Shown here: positions 1 through 7,075 of the stretch, piece after piece
How the letters are laid out: every line of letters starts with the position of its first letter
How positions within the stretch are numbered: position 1 is the first letter of the stretch
From: Cupriavidus numazuensis
GTDB taxonomy: Bacteria; Pseudomonadota; Gammaproteobacteria; Burkholderiales; Burkholderiaceae
NCBI RefSeq assembly: GCF_905397435.1
Contig: NZ_CAJPVI010000060.1
Span: forward strand, 1-51,213
Length of the DNA: 51,213 nt
Direction: 5' to 3'
Notes under the pieces: generated by a model
Databases searched by the model: none
What the model was told of the DNA's origin: nothing
What the model saw: the letters and a program-made list of their open reading frames with translations, nothing else
Made by a program: the position numbers and the translations under genes

Positions 1-178
1 GCCTCGCCGCCGGGCGCGCCGGGCGCAATTTCGGGCCGCGGGCCGGAACGGGATGGCGGGCGTTGCGCGGGACGGCCGTCGGGTCGGGGGGCAGGCCGTG
101 CGCCAGCGGCTGGCTGGCGTGGCGAAGAAGGCTTGGCGGGACGTTGTTCTGACATTGGCCGGGATTATAATCCGCGGC
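1..178. other. Left-edge region without a confident gene
   Basis: No frame here gives a recognisable protein. The frame of argA is open upstream to an ATG at 53, but that extension is a basic, low-complexity peptide without domain character, so I treat it as noncoding. The stretch probably holds the argA promoter at its right end and perhaps the tail of a gene lying outside the window. Confidence 0.4.
144..171 (+). promoter_or_regulatory. Putative argA promoter, possibly leaderless
   Basis: A perfect -10 hexamer TATAAT lies at 166-171, with a weak -35 (TTGTTC, 144-149) 16 bp upstream. The argA ATG begins at 179, only 7 bases after the -10. A transcript starting at the normal distance would therefore begin at or next to the start codon. 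No Shine-Dalgarno sequence precedes that ATG, which fits. Confidence 0.5.
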
Positions 179-1612
179 ATGAATGCCAGAACCGACACGC
201 CCCCGCAGGCGCCCGCTCCTTCCGAGCCGGCCGAGCCACAGCCTGCCACCGAATCGCAGCCCGCCGTGGGCGCGCCCCAGACCGAAGCCGGCGAGCGCGG
301 CGCGCCGGACCATCAGCAATTCGTCGACTGGCTGCGAACGGTCGCACCGTATATCCACACGTTCCGCGGCAAGACCTTCGTGATCGCGTTCGGCGGCGAA
401 CTGGTCAAGGCCGGCGTCCTCAACGCGCTGGTCAATGACGTGGCGCTGCTGCATGCCATGGGCATGCAGATCGTCCTGGTGCACGGCTCCCAGCCGCAGG
501 TGGAAGAGCAGCTGGCCCTGCGCCATGTCGAGTCCCAGTTCTTCAATGGCGTTCGCATTACCGACAACGCCGCGCTCGAATGCGCCAAGGAAGCTTCGGG
601 CGAACTGCGGCTGGACATCGAGGCCGCTTTCAGCCAGGGGCTGCCGAATACGCCGATGGCCGGCGCGCAACTTTCCGTGATTTCCGGCAACTTCGTCACG
701 GCACGGCCGGTGGGCATCGTCAACGGCGTGGATTTCCAGCACACCGGCATGGTGCGCAAGATCGACGGCGAATCGGTCCGCATGTCGCTGTCCCACGGCA
801 AGATCGTGCTGCTGTCCCCGCTCGGCTTCTCGCCGACCGGCCAGGCCTTCAACCTGACGATGGAAGACGTGGCCAGCGCCACCGCCACCACGCTGAAGGC
901 CGACAAGCTCATTTTCATCACCGAAGTCCCGGGCGTGCTCGATCCGGTCGGCAAGCTGATGAAAGAGATGTCGCTGCGCACCGCGGTGGACCGCCTGCAG
1001 AACAACGACCTGCAGCCCGACGTGGCCTACTTCCTCGAACACCTGGTCAAGGCGCTCAAGGGCGGCGTGCCGCGTGCGCACCTGATCCCTTATGACCTCG
1101 ACGGCTCGGTGCTGCTGGAACTGTTCCTGCACGACGGCGTCGGCACCATGATTTCCGACACCGACCTGGAAAGCCTGCGCGAGGCCACGCTGGACGACGT
1201 CGGCGGCATCCTGCAACTGATCGCGCCGCTGGAACAGGACGGCACGCTGGTTCCGCGCGGCCGCCACCTGATCGAGCGCGACATCGGCAACTTCTCGGTG
1301 ATCGAGCATGACAGCGTGCTGTTCGGCTGCGCCGCACTGTACGACTATCCGCGCGAGAACATGGGCGAAATGGCCTGCCTGACGGTGTCGCCTGAAGCAC
1401 AGGGCACGGGGGACGGCGAGCGCCTGCTCAAGCGCATCGAACGGCGCGCACGCGCGCTGGGGCTAGAGCGCCTGTTCGTGCTCACCACGCGTACCGAGCA
1501 CTGGTTCCTCAAGCGCGGCTTCGTCCACGCCAACGTGGACGACCTGCCCGAAGACAAGCGCAAGCTCTACAACTGGCAGCGCAAGTCCATGGTGCTGATG
1601 AAAAAGCTGTAG
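179..1612 (+). CDS. argA: N-acetylglutamate synthase (amino-acid N-acetyltransferase)
   Basis: Catalyses acetyl-CoA + L-glutamate to N-acetylglutamate, the first step of arginine synthesis, in the cytoplasm. The 477-residue product has an Ala/Pro/Glu-rich leader of about 42 residues. An amino-acid-kinase-like domain follows (FGGELV near residue 71; ILLVHGS-type strand), then a C-terminal GNAT domain whose acetyl-CoA loop QGTGDG is near residue 407. This is the classical ArgA architecture. The ATG at 179 is chosen because conserved sequence begins soon after it and a -10 box lies just upstream; an in-frame ATG at 53 is less likely. The kinase-like domain is the usual site of arginine feedback inhibition in the family; inhibition is not provable here. 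Confidence 0.93.
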   Translation: MNARTDTPPQAPAPSEPAEPQPATESQPAVGAPQTEAGERGAPDHQQFVDWLRTVAPYIHTFRGKTFVIAFGGELVKAGVLNALVNDVALLHAMGMQIVLVHGSQPQVEEQLALRHVESQFFNGVRITDNAALECAKEASGELRLDIEAAFSQGLPNTPMAGAQLSVISGNFVTARPVGIVNGVDFQHTGMVRKIDGESVRMSLSHGKIVLLSPLGFSPTGQAFNLTMEDVASATATTLKADKLIFITEVPGVLDPVGKLMKEMSLRTAVDRLQNNDLQPDVAYFLEHLVKALKGGVPRAHLIPYDLDGSVLLELFLHDGVGTMISDTDLESLREATLDDVGGILQLIAPLEQDGTLVPRGRHLIERDIGNFSVIEHDSVLFGCAALYDYPRENMGEMACLTVSPEAQGTGDGERLLKRIERRARALGLERLFVLTTRTEHWFLKRGFVHANVDDLPEDKRKLYNWQRKSMVLMKKL

Positions 1613-1712
1613 GAAATGTAGGGGCAATGCCGCCATGCGGCGGCGCCCTGCCCTGCTTGGCTACAATATCGCACCAGTCGTCCACTGAACCACAAAAACG
1701 GGAGCGCAGGAC

Positions 1713-1728
1713 GCGCGGCATGCCGCGC
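1713..1728. repeat. 16-bp perfect palindrome upstream of yggX
   Basis: GCGCGGCATGCCGCGC is a perfect palindrome in the 147-bp gap between argA and yggX. A TACAAT -10-like hexamer lies about 40 bp upstream of it. The palindrome may be an mRNA leader hairpin or a protein site; its function is unknown. Confidence 0.4.
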
Positions 1729-1759
1729 CGGCTTCCGACCACGCACACAAGGAGTCCCC

Positions 1760-2032
1760 ATGGCCCGCATGGTCCAATGCATCAAGCTGAACAAGGAAGC
1801 CGAAGGGCTCGATTTCCCGCCCCTGCCCGGCGAACTCGGCAAGAAGATCTGGCAAAGCGTCTCGAAGGAAGCCTGGGCCGGCTGGCTCAAGCACCAGACC
1901 ATGCTGATCAACGAGAACCGCCTGAACATGGCCGATGCACGTGCCCGCCAATATCTGCTCAAGCAGACGGAGAAGTACTTCTTCGGTGAAGGCGCGGACG
2001 AGGCAGCTGGCTACGTGCCGCCGCAGGCCTGA
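1760..2032 (+). CDS. yggX: Probable Fe(2+)-trafficking / oxidative damage protection protein (YggX family)
   Basis: This small 90-residue cytoplasmic protein matches the YggX family in length and pattern: an early cysteine in MVQCIKLNKEAEGL, the PPLPGELG segment, WQSVSKEAWAGWLKHQTMLINENRLN and a C-terminal YLLKQTEKYFF. Family members support iron-sulfur cluster integrity and resistance to oxidants. The start is set by AAGGAG a few bases upstream of the ATG. It follows argA on the same strand with its own probable -10 (TACAAT) in the gap and is closed by a strong terminator, so it can be an independent unit. Confidence 0.92.
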   Translation: MARMVQCIKLNKEAEGLDFPPLPGELGKKIWQSVSKEAWAGWLKHQTMLINENRLNMADARARQYLLKQTEKYFFGEGADEAAGYVPPQA

Positions 2033-2049
2033 TCTTCCTGCTCGATTGA

Positions 2050-2086
2050 AATGAAAAAGGGGTGCCGCCGGCCCCCCTTTTTCATT
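2050..2086. terminator. Bidirectional intrinsic terminator between yggX and rpiA
   Basis: A 13-bp perfect stem (AATGAAAAAGGGG at 2050-2062 pairs with 2074-2086) carries A-rich and T-rich flanks, so it can work for both converging genes. Confidence 0.9.
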
Positions 2087-2107
2087 GTGGCTTGCGCCGC
2101 TGGCCGA

Positions 2108-2794
2108 TCAGTAATCGGTACGCTGCACGCCCTCGCCCGTGCCGAGCAGCAGCACGTTCGCACCGCGCAGCGCGAACAGGCCCACGGTCACAACGCCAGG
2201 AATCTGGTTGATCGATTCTTCCAACCCCCGCGGATCGGTGATCTTCAGGCCGCTTACGTCGAGAATCACGTTGCCGTTGTCGGTCTTGTAGATGCCGCCG
2301 TCCTTGTTCATGCGCAGGCGCGGTTGGCCGCCGAGCGCCGCCAGCTGACGCGCGACCGCAGCACGTGCCATCGGAATCACTTCGACAGGCAGCGGGAAGG
2401 CGCCCATCGCTTCGACCAGCTTGCTGCCGTCGGCGATGCAGACGAAACGGCCGGCGACCGAGGCCACGATCTTCTCGCGCGTCAGCGCGCCGCCACCGCC
2501 CTTGATCATCGCGCCGCTGCCATCGATCTCGTCGGCACCGTCGACGTATACGGGAATATCGTCGACTTCATTCAGGTCGAGCACCTTGAAGCCATGCTGC
2601 TGCAGCCGACGCGTGGACGCCTCGGAGCTCGATACCGCACCCGCGAAGCGATCCTTGAACGCTGCCACCGCGTCAATGAAAAGATTGGCCGTGGAACCGG
2701 TGCCAACGCCGAGCACGGCGCCTTCCGGGACTTCCTGCTTCACGTAGTCGGCCGCGGCTTGCGCCACCAGCGCCTTGAGTTCATCCTGAGTCAT
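2108..2794 (-). CDS. rpiA: Ribose-5-phosphate isomerase A
   Basis: Interconverts ribose-5-phosphate and ribulose-5-phosphate in the non-oxidative pentose phosphate pathway. The 228-residue product shows the RpiA signatures: GTGSTANLFID phosphate loop, DGADEID, and KGGGGALTREKI with its catalytic region. The ATG at 2794 (MTQDELKAL) fits family length (219 in E. coli). It is divergent from transaldolase, another non-oxidative pentose-phosphate enzyme, across 147 bp, so the two may share control. Confidence 0.96.
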   Translation of the reverse strand: MTQDELKALVAQAAADYVKQEVPEGAVLGVGTGSTANLFIDAVAAFKDRFAGAVSSSEASTRRLQQHGFKVLDLNEVDDIPVYVDGADEIDGSGAMIKGGGGALTREKIVASVAGRFVCIADGSKLVEAMGAFPLPVEVIPMARAAVARQLAALGGQPRLRMNKDGGIYKTDNGNVILDVSGLKITDPRGLEESINQIPGVVTVGLFALRGANVLLLGTGEGVQRTDY

Positions 2795-2867
2795 GACAAC
2801 AGCCAGATGGCTTTCGGGGAAAAACGCGTAGTGTAGCGGATTGCGATGGCAAGACTTCCCGCGACGG

Positions 2868-2873
2868 TACAAT
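2868..2873 (+). promoter_or_regulatory. Putative -10 box for tal
   Basis: TACAAT in the rpiA-tal divergent region, about 70 bp before the tal ATG. No good -35 is seen. On the opposite strand a TACACT hexamer could serve rpiA. Confidence 0.4.
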
Positions 2874-2941
2874 GCCTCAAACGGCGCCGCGAGTCGGCCG
2901 CCTTCCCGCCTCCCCATGACGACTGCAACGACTTACCGATC

Positions 2942-3898
2942 ATGAACCAGCTCGAACAACTCAAGCAGTTCACCACGGTCGTGGCCGATACCGGCGACTT
3001 CCAGTTGATGAAGCAGTACACGCCCCAGGACGCCACCACCAACCCGTCGCTGATCCTCAAGGCAGTGCAGAAGTCCGAATACCGCGGACTGCTGGAGCAG
3101 GCCGTGCGCGACTACCACAACGAAGGCGGTGTCGACGCCGTGATGGACGGCGTGCTGATCGCGTTCGGCTGCGAGATCCTCGCCATCGTGCCGGGGCGTG
3201 TGTCGACGGAGGTCGATGCGCGGCTGTCGTTCGATACCGAAGCCACGGTCGAGAAGGCCCGCCACCTGATCCGCCTGTACGAGCAGCGCGGCGTGGCGCG
3301 CGAGCGCGTGCTGATCAAGATTGCGTCGACGTGGGAAGGCATCCGCGCGGCGGAGATCCTGCAGCGCGAAGGCATCCGCTGCAATATGACGCTGCTGTTC
3401 TCGCTGGTGCAGGCCGTCGCGTGCGCCGAGGCCGGTGCGCAACTGATCTCGCCGTTCGTCGGGCGGATCCTCGACTGGTACAAGAAGCAGGCCGGCGACC
3501 AGTGGGATGCTGCCGCCAATGCCGGCGACAACGATCCAGGCGTGCGCTCCGTGCGCCAGATCTACGACTACTATAAGAAGTTCGGCTATTCGACCGAAGT
3601 GATGGGCGCCAGCTTCCGCAGCACCGCGCAGATCGTGGCGCTGGCTGGCAGCGACCTGCTCACGATCAGCCCGGACCTGCTCGAGCAACTGGCGCGCACC
3701 GAAGGGACAGTCGAGCGCAAGCTGTCGATCGACCTCGCGCAGGCAGGCAATATTGCCCGTATCCCGGCCGATGAGCGCGCATTCCGCTGGCAGCTCAACG
3801 AAGACGCCATGGCCACAGAAAAGCTGTCTGAAGGCATCCGCCTGTTTGCCGCGGACTCGGTCAAGCTGGAAAAGCTGGTTGCGGAAATCGCCGGCTGA
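2942..3898 (+). CDS. tal: Transaldolase
   Basis: Transfers a dihydroxyacetone unit between sedoheptulose-7-phosphate and glyceraldehyde-3-phosphate in the non-oxidative pentose phosphate pathway. The 318-residue product has the class I transaldolase signatures TTNPSLIL (about 32-39) and LIKIASTWEGI, in which Lys126 is the expected Schiff-base lysine. Length equals the TalB type. The ATG at 2942 (MNQLEQLKQFTTVVADTGD) matches the conserved N terminus; the ribosome-binding site is weak. Confidence 0.96.
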   Translation: MNQLEQLKQFTTVVADTGDFQLMKQYTPQDATTNPSLILKAVQKSEYRGLLEQAVRDYHNEGGVDAVMDGVLIAFGCEILAIVPGRVSTEVDARLSFDTEATVEKARHLIRLYEQRGVARERVLIKIASTWEGIRAAEILQREGIRCNMTLLFSLVQAVACAEAGAQLISPFVGRILDWYKKQAGDQWDAAANAGDNDPGVRSVRQIYDYYKKFGYSTEVMGASFRSTAQIVALAGSDLLTISPDLLEQLARTEGTVERKLSIDLAQAGNIARIPADERAFRWQLNEDAMATEKLSEGIRLFAADSVKLEKLVAEIAG

Positions 3899-3919
3899 GG
3901 CGCCGACTGAAGCGGCCGC

Positions 3920-4702
3920 TCAGTCCATTTCCGTATCGGACCCGGACTGCGGCCACAGCAGCGGCAGGCTTGCGCCTGCTGCGGCTTGCAGTACCACATC
4001 GGCGGTCTGATCCAGCACCGAAGGCTGGGGATTCACCACGATAACGCGCGCACCGTGGTCCCTGGCCAAACCCGGCAGTCCGGCTGCCGGATACACCAGT
4101 CCCGACGTTCCCACCACCAGGCACAGGTCAGCCGTCTCCGCGGCATGCTCGGCGCGGAAGCGCGCCACGCGCGGCAGGTCTTCCCCGAACCACACAACCC
4201 CGGGCCGCATCAGCGCCCCACACAGGCTGCAGCGCGGCGGATCACCGGGAATGGCCGTCGCCTCATCGCAGCGCCCACAGCCGTTCAGCCATTTATTGGC
4301 GAACAGGTTGCCATGCAGCTCGATCACATGATCGCTGCCAGCGCGCTGGTGCAGCCCGTCTACATTCTGCGTGACCAGCGTCACCGTCTTCTGCGCAGCC
4401 AGTGCCACCAGCGCATAGTGCGCAGGATTCGGCCGGGCGGCAGCCACGAGTTCGCGGCGATGCTGATACCACTCCCACACCAGGGCGGGCTGGCGGCGGT
4501 ACGCCTCTTCACTCGCAAGTTCTTCTGGATCGAATCGAGCCCAAAGACCCGTCAGCGCATCGCGGAACGTTGGCACGCCGGATTCTGCGGAGATGCCCGC
4601 TCCGGTCAGCACGAACACGCTGCGAGCCTGGGCAATCAGGTCCCGGGCTTCTTTCAGGCCAGGCCATGGTGACGACAAGGGGATCAGGGGATCATCGTTC
4701 AT
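3920..4702 (-). CDS. cobB: NAD-dependent protein deacylase, sirtuin class III
   Basis: This 260-residue sirtuin removes acyl groups from protein lysines using NAD+. Visible are the NAD loop GAGISAESG (34-42), TQNVDGLHQRAG (111-122), catalytic His130 in ELHGN, and a zinc site from Cys142, Cys145, Cys158 and Cys161. Tyr79 and Arg82 in WYQHR match the Y-x-x-R pair that marks Sirt5/CobB-type enzymes preferring succinyl or malonyl groups. The ATG at 4702 was chosen as the first in-frame ATG giving a normal start. It is divergent from hmp; a TAGAAT hexamer at 4853-4858 on its strand may be its -10. Substrate preference is inferred from the motif only. Confidence 0.92.
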   Translation of the reverse strand: MNDDPLIPLSSPWPGLKEARDLIAQARSVFVLTGAGISAESGVPTFRDALTGLWARFDPEELASEEAYRRQPALVWEWYQHRRELVAAARPNPAHYALVALAAQKTVTLVTQNVDGLHQRAGSDHVIELHGNLFANKWLNGCGRCDEATAIPGDPPRCSLCGALMRPGVVWFGEDLPRVARFRAEHAAETADLCLVVGTSGLVYPAAGLPGLARDHGARVIVVNPQPSVLDQTADVVLQAAAGASLPLLWPQSGSDTEMD

Positions 4703-4963
4703 GCTGTCATTTCCCGCCTGTCGGCCGGGCTTCCGGGATAACGGCAATGCACTGCATGGCAATCTCATTCACGAAGTCGGACATGGATGGCACGGCGGCA
4801 ACGGCCCGCTCGCACGCGGTGCCGGCGCGGCCAGACGCCACGGATGATGCAGATTCTAGCCCTTGGGACGTGGCCAGCGCGCCCCGGGCATCTTTCCTAG
4901 ACTAGACGGCAAGCAACCCGACGGGTCACCCCCGCCCTTGTGCGCGCGCAACGGAGAAGGATC

Positions 4964-6175
4964 ATGCTGACGCAGAAGACGAAGGACATCGTAAAAGCCA
5001 CCGCACCGGTACTCGCGGAACATGGTTACGCCATCATCAAGTGCTTTTACACGCGCATGTTCGAGGCGCATCCGGAATTGAAGAATGTCTTCAACATGGC
5101 CCATCAGGAACAAGGGCAGCAGCAGCAGGCACTGGCGCGCGCGGTCTATGCCTATGCCGAGAATATCGAGGATCCCGGCAGCCTGATGGCCGTATTGAAG
5201 AACATCGCCAACAAGCACGCGAGCCTCGGCGTGCGCGCCGAACAATATCCGATCGTCGGGGAACACCTGCTGGGCGCGATCAAGGAAGTACTGGGTGCCG
5301 CCGCCACCGACGACATCATTTCGGCCTGGGCACAAGCCTACGGAAACCTGGCTGACGTCCTCATGGGCATGGAAAGCGAACTGTATGAGCGCTCCGCCGC
5401 GCAGCCTGGCGGCTGGTCCGGCTGGCGCAGTTTTGTCGTGCGCGAAAAGACGCCGGAAAGCAGCGTCATCACGTCTTTCATCCTTGAGCCGGCCGATGGT
5501 GGCCCCGTGATGAATTTCGAACCGGGCCAGTACATCAGCATCGCAGTCGACGTACCGGCACTCGGCTTGCAGCAGATCCGCCAATACAGCCTGTCGGACA
5601 TGCCGAACGGCCGCAGCTATCGCATATCCGTCAAACGCGAAGACGGCGGCCCGAAGCCTGCGGGCTACGTCTCATCGCTGCTGCACGAACATGTCAATGT
5701 CGGGGACACCGTCAAGCTGGCGGCACCTTATGGCAGCTTCCATATCGACGTGAATGCGAAGACTCCGATCGTGCTGATCAGTGGCGGCGTCGGACTGACA
5801 CCGATGGTCAGCATGCTGAAACGGGCCATACAGGATCCGCAGCGCCAGGTGGTGTTCATTCATGGCGCGCGCAACAGCGCTGTCCACGCCATGCGCGACC
5901 GCCTGCGCGAAGCCGCACGGACTTATGCAAACTTCAGCCTGATGGTCTTCTACGACGATCCATTGCCGCAGGATGTCGTGGGCCAGGACTACGATCGTGC
6001 CGGATTGGTCGATGTCCGGGCAATCAGGGACAAGCTCCTGCTGCCTGACGCCGACTACTACATCTGCGGACCGATTCCCTTCATGCGCCTGCAACATGAT
6101 GCGTTGAAGTACCTGGGCGTCCACGAAGCACGTATCCACTACGAGGTATTCGGCCCGGACCTGTTTGCGGAATAG
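4964..6175 (+). CDS. hmp: Flavohaemoglobin / nitric oxide dioxygenase
   Basis: Oxidises nitric oxide to nitrate with O2 and NAD(P)H in the cytoplasm. The 403 residues comprise an N-terminal globin (about 1-138; proximal His85 in NKHASLGV, Tyr29 at the B10 region), a ferredoxin-reductase FAD domain with RQYSLSD near residue 206, and a C-terminal NAD domain with GGVGLTPM. The start is decided by GGAGAAGG just before ATG 4964. A possible -10 TAGACT lies at 4898-4903 inside CTAGACTAG. I found no convincing NsrR or NorR operator, so nitric oxide control is expected from the family but not shown. Confidence 0.95.
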   Translation: MLTQKTKDIVKATAPVLAEHGYAIIKCFYTRMFEAHPELKNVFNMAHQEQGQQQQALARAVYAYAENIEDPGSLMAVLKNIANKHASLGVRAEQYPIVGEHLLGAIKEVLGAAATDDIISAWAQAYGNLADVLMGMESELYERSAAQPGGWSGWRSFVVREKTPESSVITSFILEPADGGPVMNFEPGQYISIAVDVPALGLQQIRQYSLSDMPNGRSYRISVKREDGGPKPAGYVSSLLHEHVNVGDTVKLAAPYGSFHIDVNAKTPIVLISGGVGLTPMVSMLKRAIQDPQRQVVFIHGARNSAVHAMRDRLREAARTYANFSLMVFYDDPLPQDVVGQDYDRAGLVDVRAIRDKLLLPDADYYICGPIPFMRLQHDALKYLGVHEARIHYEVFGPDLFAE

Positions 6176-6190
6176 CCAGGGACGAAGGAG

Positions 6191-6217
6191 ACGCTGCCGA
6201 CTGACGGCCGGCAGCGT
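6191..6217. terminator. Hairpin between convergent hmp and rlmB
   Basis: A 9-bp stem (ACGCTGCCG at 6191-6199 with 6209-6217) and 9-base loop lie in the 68-bp convergent gap. No U-tract follows, so a role as terminator is only likely from position. Confidence 0.45.
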
Positions 6218-6243
6218 GACAGCGGCAAAGATTCAAGGACGCT

Positions 6244-6984
6244 TTACTTCAAGCGCCGCTGACGCACGGCCTCGTACAGGCAGACGCCGCTGGCAACCGA
6301 CACGTTCAGGCTTTCGACACCGCCAAGCATCGGGATGCCGACCAGCTCGTCGCAGGTCTCGCGCGTCAGGCGACGCATGCCCTCGCCCTCGGCCCCCATG
6401 ACAATCGCCATCGGGCCCTTCAGGTCCACGTCGTAGAGCGTCTTGTCGGTGCCGTCGGCCGTGCCGACCACCCAGATGCCGCGCTCCTGCAGTTCGCGCA
6501 ACGTGCGGGCAAGATTGGTCACGGTGATGTAAGGCACGGTCTCGGCCGCGCCGCTCGCCACCTTGGCCACGGTCGTATTCAGTCCGACACTGCGGTCCTT
6601 GGGCGCGATCACCGCGTGCGCGCCGGCGCCATCCGCCACACGCAGGCAGGCGCCGAGGTTATGCGGATCGGTCACACCGTCGAGCACGAGCAGCAGCGGC
6701 GTGCCCTCGATGCCATCGAGCAGTTCGTCGAGATTCAGCGCGAGCGCCACGTCTTCGGCACGTGCCACCACGCCCTGGTGACGGTCGGTGCCGGCCATGC
6801 CGCGCAAGCGCTCTGCATCCACGGGGTGCAGGCGCACGCCAAGGCTCTCGGCCAGGCGGATGAAGTCCTGCATGCGACGGTCGCGGCGCGAAGCCTCGAC
6901 ATAGACATCGGTGACGCCCTTGGCGTCCTGGCGCAAGCGCGCGGTGACGGCGTGAAAGCCGATCAGAAGTTTTTGTTTAGCCAT
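6244..6984 (-). CDS. rlmB: 23S rRNA (guanosine-2'-O)-methyltransferase RlmB
   Basis: This SPOUT-class enzyme 2'-O-methylates a guanosine of 23S rRNA (G2251 in E. coli). The 246-residue product has an N-terminal substrate-binding domain (LLIGFHAVTARLRQD) and the SpoU motifs DPHNLGACLRVADGAGAHAVI-like strand, VMGAEGEGM, and PMLGGVESLNVSVASGV. The ATG at 6984 begins the conserved sequence; translation upstream is low-complexity. It lies 91 bp downstream of rnr on the same strand, the order seen in many proteobacteria. A TACAAT hexamer sits only six bases before the ATG and no Shine-Dalgarno sequence is obvious. Confidence 0.95.
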   Translation of the reverse strand: MAKQKLLIGFHAVTARLRQDAKGVTDVYVEASRRDRRMQDFIRLAESLGVRLHPVDAERLRGMAGTDRHQGVVARAEDVALALNLDELLDGIEGTPLLLVLDGVTDPHNLGACLRVADGAGAHAVIAPKDRSVGLNTTVAKVASGAAETVPYITVTNLARTLRELQERGIWVVGTADGTDKTLYDVDLKGPMAIVMGAEGEGMRRLTRETCDELVGIPMLGGVESLNVSVASGVCLYEAVRQRRLK

Positions 6985-6990
6985 GGCGCG

Positions 6991-6996
6991 ATTGTA
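6991..6996 (-). promoter_or_regulatory. Putative -10 box six bases before the rlmB start
   Basis: Read on the minus strand, TACAATCGCG precedes the ATG at 6984 with only CGCGCC between -10 and start. This would give a leaderless rlmB transcript. No -35 is recognisable. Confidence 0.4.
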
Positions 6997-7075
6997 CTCG
7001 CCCCGCCCGGGCCATCGCGCTTGCGCGCGCCGTCGGGGCGGCCGCCGATATGGCGGCGCCCCAGACGGCTCAAGC

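Noticed and set aside
53..178. N-terminal extension of ArgA from the ATG at 53
   Set aside because: The added 42 residues are basic, without conservation features, and would overlap the promoter-like TATAAT.
4703..4963. NsrR or NorR operator before hmp
   Set aside because: ATGCACTGCAT and a few GATGCA-like words occur, but no full-length dyad fits either known consensus.
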